Positions 58,032 to 64,000 of a DNA stretch of 64,000 nt are shown in pieces. Within the stretch, counting starts at the first letter, position 1. Each line of letters opens with the position of its first letter. Origin of the DNA: Hydrogenobacter thermophilus TK-6 (lineage in GTDB: Bacteria > Aquificota > Aquificia > Aquificales > Aquificaceae); the NCBI RefSeq assembly GCF_000010785.1, contig NC_013799.1, positions 496,001 through 560,000 of the forward strand, in the 5' to 3' direction. The notes beneath the pieces were generated by a model. That model searched no databases and was not told the origin of the DNA. It worked only from the letters and a program-made list of their open reading frames with translations. Position numbers and translations under genes: made by a program.

Positions 58032-58319
58032 ATGCTTTTGGGCATACTCAAGGTGGAGCTGTTTTTCCCCGAGAATGGCTCTCTGAAGGAAAAGCGCTAT
58101 TATCTGAGGTCCATAAAAGACAAGATAAAAGCCAACTTCAATGTTTCCGTTGCGGAGATTGATCACCATGACCTGTGGCAGAGGTCTCAGATGGCTATAG
58201 TGTGCGTAGGAGCGGAAAGGTCAATAGTGGAGGAGACACTTGCCAAAGTTAGGAACTTCTTTGATAGAAATTATCCTGAATTCATAATCGGTATGAGCTT
58301 GGATTACTTAAAAGTGTGA
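58032..58319 (+). CDS. DUF503 protein (YlxP-like)
   Basis: 95 residues: LGILKVELFFPENGSLKEKR, SVAEIDHHDLWQRSQMAIVCVG in pieces. This small ferredoxin-like family is often found near rbfA and infB and is of uncertain role in ribosome-related work. Here it stands apart from those genes. TATAAT lies at about 58007-58012 upstream. Confidence 0.8.
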   Translation: MLLGILKVELFFPENGSLKEKRYYLRSIKDKIKANFNVSVAEIDHHDLWQRSQMAIVCVGAERSIVEETLAKVRNFFDRNYPEFIIGMSLDYLKV

Positions 58320-58736
58320 TCATCCAAAGATGTATATTTCCTCCTGTCTGAACTTGCCTTCAAAAAGCTCCCAGCTTCTGTAAGATACCACTTTACCCTT
58401 GTTTACAGAAAGTATCAGGTATGACCAGCCTTCAAAAGCTCTCTCCTCGTCAAAGGCTGATGGTCTGTCGGGATGGTCAGGATGTGAGTGATAAACTCCT
58501 ACTATCTCAAGCCCAAACTGACGGGCTTTCTCTTCCGCCTTCAAGTAGTCCTTTGCATCTATCTCGTACCTGTCGTTCTTCCTGTCTGGGTTGGCGTTGG
58601 GAGTTTCAAAGCATCCGAATACTGTTCTTACATCACCCTCTATCTTTCCCAGCAGGAGCCCACAGGTTTCGTAAGGGTAATCCCTCTCCGCCTGAGTTAT
58701 TGCCTTTTCAAGAGCCGAGCCTTTTATCCTTAGCAT
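58320..58736 (-). CDS. JAMM/MPN-family metalloprotease-like protein
   Basis: 138 residues. YETCGLLLGK supplies the Glu, and GVYHSHPDHPDRPSAFDEERA (read in pieces) the HxH-x10-D zinc motif, so an active isopeptidase or desampylase-like enzyme is plausible. Similar bacterial proteins release sulfur carriers or act in cysteine synthesis. The ATG at 58736 is just behind the asd stop; an upstream frame antisense to asd is ignored. Confidence 0.8.
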   Translation of the reverse strand: MLRIKGSALEKAITQAERDYPYETCGLLLGKIEGDVRTVFGCFETPNANPDRKNDRYEIDAKDYLKAEEKARQFGLEIVGVYHSHPDHPDRPSAFDEERAFEGWSYLILSVNKGKVVSYRSWELFEGKFRQEEIYIFG

Positions 58737-58738
58737 GC

Positions 58739-59749
58739 TCAAACCATAGCAAACTGAGTTAAAAGTTCCGCTATTTGGACTGCATTGGTAGCAGCCCCTT
58801 TGCGTATGTTGTCCGCCACTATCCACATGGAGATCCCAGGATCAAAAACCAGGTCCCTTCTTATTCTTCCTACAAAGACCTCATCCCTTCCTGCCACATC
58901 CAGTGCGGTAGGATAGCTTGATGTTTCATCAAAAACTATCACCCCCTTAGCCTTTGAGAGTATTTTTTTTACTTCTTCGGGGCTTATTTCCTTTTTTAGC
59001 TTTACGCTCACCGCCTCCGAGTGTCCATAGAAGACGGGGACTCTCACAGTTGTTGCAGAAACCTTTATGTTAGGGTCGTGCATAATTTTGCGAGTCTCGT
59101 TGAGCATCTTCATCTCCTCTTTTGTGTATCCATTCTCTGTAAATACATCTATCTGAGGTATTACATTAAAAGCTATCCTCTTGGGTAGCGCCTCAGGGTC
59201 GGGTATTTTATCTCCTTTGCACCAGGCTCTTGTCTGTCTTTCCAGCTCTCTTATAGCTTTTGCACCTGCTCCGGAAACGGACTGATATGTAGAAACAATT
59301 ATGGCTTCTATACCTACAGCGTCGTATATAGGTTTTAGTGCCACCACCATCTGTATAGTTGAGCAGTTGGGATTGGCTATTATACCTTTGTGTTCCTTTA
59401 CATCTTCAGGATTTACCTCAGGCACCACAAGAGGCACCTGTGGATCAAGCCTCCACGCGGAAGAGTTATCTATGACCACAGCACCATCTGATGCAAACTT
59501 GGGAGCATACTCCTTGCTTACAGAACTCCCAGCAGAAAATAAAGCTATGTCAATACCTTTAAAATCCCCCCTCTTATTCAGAGCTTGCACCTTTACCTTC
59601 TGCCCTCTGAAGGTCAGAAAGGTTCCCTCGGACCTTTCCGATGCAAAAAGCTGTATGTCATCTACTGGGAAATCTCTCTCCTCCAAAACTTTCAAGAAGG
59701 CTCTTCCCACTTCACCCGTAGCTCCAACTATCGCTACCCTGTATCCCAT
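58739..59749 (-). CDS. asd: Aspartate-semialdehyde dehydrogenase
   Basis: 336 residues. N-terminal VAIVGATGEVGRAFLKVL (NADP site), ANPNCSTIQMVVALKPIYDA with the catalytic Cys, SVSGAGAKAIREL and VRVPVFYGHSEAV. It makes aspartate semialdehyde for lysine, methionine and threonine. It diverges from the glycosyltransferase gene with a 21-base gap containing TATAAT. Confidence 0.95.
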   Translation of the reverse strand: MGYRVAIVGATGEVGRAFLKVLEERDFPVDDIQLFASERSEGTFLTFRGQKVKVQALNKRGDFKGIDIALFSAGSSVSKEYAPKFASDGAVVIDNSSAWRLDPQVPLVVPEVNPEDVKEHKGIIANPNCSTIQMVVALKPIYDAVGIEAIIVSTYQSVSGAGAKAIRELERQTRAWCKGDKIPDPEALPKRIAFNVIPQIDVFTENGYTKEEMKMLNETRKIMHDPNIKVSATTVRVPVFYGHSEAVSVKLKKEISPEEVKKILSKAKGVIVFDETSSYPTALDVAGRDEVFVGRIRRDLVFDPGISMWIVADNIRKGAATNAVQIAELLTQFAMV

Positions 59750-59770
59750 GCCTTATAATTATAAGCCAAT

Positions 59771-61111
59771 GTGGGACTGTTGAGCCTCCTTCTGCTGGCT
59801 TTTATGTCTTTGCTTCCTAACATAAACACCTACCAGTTTAGGAACGAAGAGTCTCTTAGAGTCACCATAGCCTATGAGATGTCCAAAAGCTCCCAGTACC
59901 TCCAGCCTTACCTTCTGGGGGAGCCTTATTATAACAAGCCACCCCTCTTTAACTGGCTGATAGCACTTTACTCTAACTTTATACCCTGGAGCGAGCTTAC
60001 CGCACGAGCAGTCAGTCTAACTTTTCTGGCGCTCACCCTTTTGGTCATCTTTATCTTCTCTTACCATCTTTTTAAGAATCTTTCCCTGTCGTTGCTTTCA
60101 GCTTTGTCCTTTTTAACATTTGGAAATGTACTATTCTTTTACGGATACTTAGCAGAGATAGATATGACCTTTGCCTTTTTCACCTTCTGTATGATGCTGT
60201 CTCTGCATGTATGGCTCAGGCAGGATAAATTACTCTGGGGAGTATGTGCTTCTTTTCTTGCTGGCATAGGCGCACTTTTGAAGGGCTTCCCTGCTTATGC
60301 TTTTTATGCTCTGACTTTTCTGTCTCTTGTTATATACCAAATAAGGTGGAATATCCTAACAAGTAGAAAAGTCCTTCTTGTGCATAGCATTAGCCTGATC
60401 TTGCCAGCTTTGTGGCTTGTAAACACTTGTGACCCTCTTCTTTACCTGAAAACCCTCTTTGACGAGAGTTTTAGTAGAGTGAGCAGCGGAGACTTTTCAA
60501 GAACAAAGCATATGCTTACTTTTCCTTTTTTCAACCTTAAGGACATGCTTCCCAACAGCTTGCTGTTCCTTGTTGCACTCTATATGCTTATAAGACAGAG
60601 GAAATTTGAATTTCCACAAGATATCAGGCTTCTAAGTTTAGTCTTTTTTGTTAACTACCTTCCCTACCTTTTTTCCAACTCAGCGGGTAGGTATGTGATG
60701 CCTCTATACCCTCTCCTTGCCGTGATATTTTCCTTTTACATGCACAAAAGCACGGAAAATGCAGGCTTTAGAAAACTCTTTTATACAACTATTCTACTTA
60801 CCATACTTTTGAGGTTTGCGTACGGATTTGTATACTTTGAATACTTCAACCAGAGAGAAAGCTCCCGCAAGTTAATAGCGGAAAAGATTATAAAAAGTAT
60901 AGACCTCAGCAGTGCTATAGAGTGTCAATGTAGGCAGGAGCTGTCTGTATGTCTCTATGTAAGCCTTGCCAAGGGTGAACCCCTAAAGCAAAAACTTCCC
61001 AACGCGCTTTACTCAATAAGCTGTGAGGAGGAAAAAACTGGAGAGGTTCTCATGCGCTTTCATGTAGATTCTTACCAGATAAAGCTTTTAAGGTTGAAAC
61101 CTAACGGTTAA
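59771..61111 (+). CDS. PMT/ArnT-type membrane glycosyltransferase
   Basis: 446 residues with about 10-12 helices. The N-terminal loop NEESLRVTIAYEMSKSSQYL ... LLGEPYYNKPPLFNWLIAL carries the acidic and KPPL motifs of family 39/83 transferases, which use lipid-linked sugars. Acceptor and sugar are not predictable. The GTG at 59771 lies shortly behind TATAAT (59753-59758), without a Shine-Dalgarno site. The end overlaps the SYLF gene by 24 bases. Confidence 0.8.
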   Translation: MGLLSLLLLAFMSLLPNINTYQFRNEESLRVTIAYEMSKSSQYLQPYLLGEPYYNKPPLFNWLIALYSNFIPWSELTARAVSLTFLALTLLVIFIFSYHLFKNLSLSLLSALSFLTFGNVLFFYGYLAEIDMTFAFFTFCMMLSLHVWLRQDKLLWGVCASFLAGIGALLKGFPAYAFYALTFLSLVIYQIRWNILTSRKVLLVHSISLILPALWLVNTCDPLLYLKTLFDESFSRVSSGDFSRTKHMLTFPFFNLKDMLPNSLLFLVALYMLIRQRKFEFPQDIRLLSLVFFVNYLPYLFSNSAGRYVMPLYPLLAVIFSFYMHKSTENAGFRKLFYTTILLTILLRFAYGFVYFEYFNQRESSRKLIAEKIIKSIDLSSAIECQCRQELSVCLYVSLAKGEPLKQKLPNALYSISCEEEKTGEVLMRFHVDSYQIKLLRLKPNG

Positions 61112-61762
61112 AGCTTTTAGAGTCTGCGTAAACTTCACGGCCGATGGAGGCATTTGGACCTTTCCAAAGAGTATCTCTTTTGGAGTAAGATGCTTACCGT
61201 AATAAGCGGAAATACCATCTTCATAAGGTATAAGCACGGCGCCTTGTAGGGACACTCCGGCAAATATGCCCTTGGCTTTTGAATAAGAGTATATATCGGC
61301 CTTAAGAGCTAAGTCTGTGGAGGCGGATGCGCTCCTGCCAGCAGGACCCGCAGCAACGGACAGGTCAGCTCCCAATTTCACCTTGTTTCTGAGGAGACTC
61401 CTCATACCCCTGTCTGTATTCACAACGAGAAGCAGGTCAACAGATTCCACACCTATCTGAAATCCCACGGAAGCCTGCGCGAGAGTATAAAAAGCCGGTG
61501 CGCTCCACTCTCCTGTAGTGGGATTTCTGTAACTTACCGTACAATTACCACCACCCCCACCGAATATAAAAGCTCCCTTTATTAGCCCCGGGCAGACTAT
61601 AACGCCTCTGGCTCTCTTAAGAAGCTCTTCTGGTATACCTTCCGCACCTAACCTTAGGTCCTTTACTACCCACGTAGATTCTTCAACAAGTCTTTCCATA
61701 TCCTCTTTGTCTACCGCCAAAGCTAAGCTAACCAAAGCTAAGATAGCAAAGATAAACTTCAT
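61088..61762 (-). CDS. Exported SYLF/Ysc84-domain protein
   Basis: 224 residues. Signal peptide (FIFAILALVSLALA) and a SYLF domain: LLKRARGVIVCPGLIKGAFIFGGGGG in pieces, WSAPAFYTLAQASVGFQIGVESVDLLLVV in pieces, and DLALKADIYSYSKAKGIFAGVSLQGAVL in pieces. Such proteins bind lipids; the bacterial role is unclear. Its start overlaps the stop of the upstream oxidoreductase gene by 4 bases. Confidence 0.85.
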   Translation of the reverse strand: MKFIFAILALVSLALAVDKEDMERLVEESTWVVKDLRLGAEGIPEELLKRARGVIVCPGLIKGAFIFGGGGGNCTVSYRNPTTGEWSAPAFYTLAQASVGFQIGVESVDLLLVVNTDRGMRSLLRNKVKLGADLSVAAGPAGRSASASTDLALKADIYSYSKAKGIFAGVSLQGAVLIPYEDGISAYYGKHLTPKEILFGKVQMPPSAVKFTQTLKALTVRFQP

Positions 61763-62844
61763 GACCCTATCTCCTTTAAAAGTTCTTTTACACTTTCAAG
61801 CACATCAATACCTACTGGGCACCAGGTAATGCAGCGCCCACATCCTACACACCCCAAAGTGTCAAACTGATCTACCCAATAGGCAAACTTGTGCATCAGC
61901 CACTGTCTGTAGCGAGACATTATGCTCTCCCTAAGGTTAAACTTGTGCAGTGTTGCGAAGGACGAATTGAAGCACGAATCCCAAACCCTCATCCTAACAC
62001 TTTCCTTGAGATCCATGTCATTGATCTCCAGCACATCAAAACAAAAACATGTGGGACATACCTGCGTACAGTTGGTGCATGCAAGACACCTTTTTGCTAC
62101 CTGGTCCCAAAAAGGATGCTCCATAGCTTCGTAAAGTCTATCTCTGAGATCCTCTGGTAGTTTTTCCTCTCTTACCTTTAAGTTTGCTACTCTTCTCTCT
62201 TTTTCTTTTATTTGCTCCTTGTTTGCCTCTTTCAAGTGCATGTCTTTTAAAAGCTCCATACCTTTGTTGCTTCCCACCTCCACAACAAAACCCTCCCTAA
62301 TTTCAGTAAGGCATATGTCAAAACCTTCTTTCACCTCTGGACCTGATGAAAGCGTGGCGCAAAAGCACACATCTGTTGCGTAAGTGCAGTTTACCGCAAC
62401 AACAAAGATATTTTCCCTCAGGCTTCTGTAATAGGGATCCGGAAAGTTATTTTTTTCTATAAAAACCCCATCAAGTATTTTTAATGCTTTCAGATCACAG
62501 GCTCTTACATCAAAAAAGGCATACCTTTCCCTGGGTACATCATAAGAGAATCTCACGCGCTTATCGCCCTTTTCTACGCGTATGAGGGTAAGCTCTGGTG
62601 GATGCAGGAAGTTTTTAAGGGAATTTACAGGATGGGTGTATGTAAAGAACTCCTCAGTATCCATCTTTTCAATCCTGTAGTATCCGGGTTTCTGATGGTC
62701 CCTGTAGCCAAAGGGAAGGTCTTCAAAGGCACTCACCCGCTGATAGAGTATAGCTCCCTTTTCTATCTTAGGCGCTATTACTGTATAATCGCCCTTTAAA
62801 CGCTCAAAAACTTCTATGAGTCTGTCCTTTTCTAAAAAGAACAT
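61759..62844 (-). CDS. 4Fe-4S electron-transfer subunit (hydrogenase beta / sulfite reductase A-like)
   Basis: 361 residues. The C-terminal part has two cluster motifs: CLACTNCTQVCPTC (about 254-267) and CVGCGRCITWCPVG (about 335-348). The N-terminal part resembles HydB/AsrA subunits (YFDVRACDLKALKILDGVFIEK in pieces; FVVAVNCTYATDVCFCATL). It would pass electrons in a soluble hydrogenase-type complex and could pair with the FAD/2Fe-2S subunit at 52382, but they are 9 kb apart. It starts one base into the prfB stop. Confidence 0.8.
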   Translation of the reverse strand: MFFLEKDRLIEVFERLKGDYTVIAPKIEKGAILYQRVSAFEDLPFGYRDHQKPGYYRIEKMDTEEFFTYTHPVNSLKNFLHPPELTLIRVEKGDKRVRFSYDVPRERYAFFDVRACDLKALKILDGVFIEKNNFPDPYYRSLRENIFVVAVNCTYATDVCFCATLSSGPEVKEGFDICLTEIREGFVVEVGSNKGMELLKDMHLKEANKEQIKEKERRVANLKVREEKLPEDLRDRLYEAMEHPFWDQVAKRCLACTNCTQVCPTCFCFDVLEINDMDLKESVRMRVWDSCFNSSFATLHKFNLRESIMSRYRQWLMHKFAYWVDQFDTLGCVGCGRCITWCPVGIDVLESVKELLKEIGS

Positions 62845-63953
62845 TAAACTTTCACTTTCTCCTTAGCCTTCCACCTTAGATATTCTTCTATAAAGCTGTC
62901 TATGTCTCCATCCATTACAGCATCTACATTTCCCACTTCTAAGCCAGTCCTTAAATCCTTTACCATCTGGTATGGTTGGAATACATAAGACCTTATCTGA
63001 TATCCCCAGCCTATGTCCGTTTTCTCACCTTCAAGGGCTTTCTTTTTCTCCTCAAGCTTTTGAAGCTCAAGCTGATAGAGTTTTGCCTTCAAAAGCTCAA
63101 GAGCTTTTAGCCTGTTTTGAAACTGGGACCTTTCTTGCTGGCACGAAACAGTTATACCTGTAGGTATGTGCCTTATTCTTACCGCCGTATCCGTTTTATT
63201 TACATACTGCCCGCCTGCCCCGCTCGCTCTGAAGGTTTCCATCTGTATATCCTCTTCCCTTATCTCTATGTTTATCTTCTCATCTATCTGTGGAACCACG
63301 GACACAGAAGCAAAGGATGTATGCCTTCTTGCATTGGCATCAAAGGGGGAGATCCTTACAAGTCTGTGCACACCGCTTTCGCCCTTGAGGTATCCATAAG
63401 CGTAAGGACCTTTTATAAGAAGTGTGGCACTCTTTATACCTGCCACATCGTCGGGGTTTATGTCTATCACCTCTACTTCATAGCCGTGCTTTTCTGCCCA
63501 CCTTCTATACATACGCAAAAGCATGCTAGCCCAATCGCAAGCTTCGGTGCCACCCGCACCTGCCTGCACCGTAAGGTAGGCATTGTTCTTGTCCATCTCC
63601 TCCGATAGAAAAGTTTTTATCTCAAGGTCCCTTATTGGCTTTTCAACAGACTGTATCTCCTCCGCTATCATGGAAAGAGTTTCTAAGTCCTCCTCATCCA
63701 CCTCCTCCAAAAGCTCCTGCAGAGTTTCAAGAGTGCTTTTTATCCTCTCAAACTCCTTTATGGTCTCTTCCAGCCACTTTCTCCTCTGGGTGATCTCCTT
63801 TGCTTTTCCCTGATCCTCCCAGAAGTTGGTTGAAGACATACTCATGTCTATTTTTTTTAGCTCCTCCTTCATGGAGCTTATGTCCATAGCCTGCTGCACA
63901 TCAAGAAGCTTCTCCTTTAGCTCTTCAAGTTTGTTCTTTATATCTGCCAGCAT
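62844..63953 (-). CDS. prfB: Peptide chain release factor 2
   Basis: 369 residues. [22 protein letters not shown] holds the SPF motif that reads UGA and UAA, and [19 protein letters not shown] (read in pieces) the catalytic GGQ. The gene is open in one frame over its whole length; the programmed +1 frameshift near codon 25 of many bacteria is absent. The ATG lies about 12 bases behind TATATT boxes without a Shine-Dalgarno site. Confidence 0.95.
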   Translation of the reverse strand: MLADIKNKLEELKEKLLDVQQAMDISSMKEELKKIDMSMSSTNFWEDQGKAKEITQRRKWLEETIKEFERIKSTLETLQELLEEVDEEDLETLSMIAEEIQSVEKPIRDLEIKTFLSEEMDKNNAYLTVQAGAGGTEACDWASMLLRMYRRWAEKHGYEVEVIDINPDDVAGIKSATLLIKGPYAYGYLKGESGVHRLVRISPFDANARRHTSFASVSVVPQIDEKINIEIREEDIQMETFRASGAGGQYVNKTDTAVRIRHIPTGITVSCQQERSQFQNRLKALELLKAKLYQLELQKLEEKKKALEGEKTDIGWGYQIRSYVFQPYQMVKDLRTGLEVGNVDAVMDGDIDSFIEEYLRWKAKEKVKV

Positions 63954-63973
63954 AATATATTAAATATAAACGA

Positions 63974-64000
63974 ATGTTTGTAGATAAGGTGAAGATACAC
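63974..64000 (+). CDS. obg: Obg-like GTPase, first nine codons
   Basis: The last 27 bases encode MFVDKVKIH, the standard N-terminus of Obg/CgtA (MFVD-x-V-x-I/V), a GTPase of large-subunit assembly. TATAAA (63965-63970) lies directly before the ATG, so this gene too may be leaderless. It diverges from prfB with 20 bases between start codons. Confidence 0.65.

Noticed and set aside
1..64000. CRISPR array or cas genes
   Set aside because: No regularly spaced repeats of 23-40 bases and no Cas signatures were seen.

Overview
The window looks like a chromosome segment of a hyperthermophilic member of the Aquificaceae (Hydrogenobacter/Thermocrinis type). The grounds are compact overlapping operons, several apparently leaderless starts, a DHH-CBS-tRNA nucleotidyltransferase fusion, a roadblock/DUF4388/small-GTPase cassette and a SoxW-like thioredoxin. 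Genus assignment is an inference from gene content only. The host chromosome is interrupted by one large prophage of about 35 kb.

Host left arm (1-6187): the end of a TamB-like protein, then a leftward overlapping operon xthA-EamA-lnt-pgsA, the divergent HU gene with a clear intrinsic terminator, and tRNA-His(GTG).

Prophage (about 6190-41500): a large serine recombinase whose frame runs antisense into tRNA-His marks the left end. A leftward early operon (10423 to 7689) carries a RecT/Bet annealing protein and small unknown genes; one of these is split by a structured 266-bp segment bounded by 24-bp direct repeats. A lysogeny switch (10454-11985) holds a LexA/CI-type repressor flanked by two nearly identical 40-bp promoter/operator modules in opposite orientation, as in a lambda pL/pR layout. 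The rightward replication operon (11737-19107) encodes Cro-like and second HTH proteins, an AEP-type primase with origin-like iterons inside its 3' end, a UvrD-like helicase, a RuvC-like resolvase, a PP-loop/PAPS-reductase-like protein and a metallophosphoesterase. An uncharacterised five-gene leftward cassette (19129-21895) with a palindromic operator and a transposase remnant separate this from the late region. The late region (22851-41448) has small and large terminase, P22-type portal, scaffold, SU10/DUF5309-type capsid protein, adaptor and stabilisation proteins, large presumed ejection proteins, very small Lys-rich proteins, and a lysis set (holin-like proteins, GH108 endolysin). No tape-measure or sheath was recognised, so a short-tailed podovirus is likely.

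Host right arm (41535-64000): gcvPB, dnaN, the DHH-CBS-nucleotidyltransferase fusion, an ArsP-like permease, the roadblock/DUF4388/GTPase cassette, argC-rpsI-rplM, a PEBP protein, lipA, a flavin/2Fe-2S oxidoreductase subunit, an efflux adaptor with a TolC-like channel, a thioredoxin, rhomboid, pdxA, a TPR lipoprotein, DUF503, a JAMM protein, asd, a PMT-type glycosyltransferase, a SYLF protein, a 4Fe-4S electron-transfer subunit, prfB, and the first nine codons of an Obg-like GTPase.

The most unusual material lies in the prophage: the origin-like iterons in the primase gene, the mirrored operators, the structured insertion that splits a gene, several GC-rich hairpin islands, and the orphan leftward cassette.
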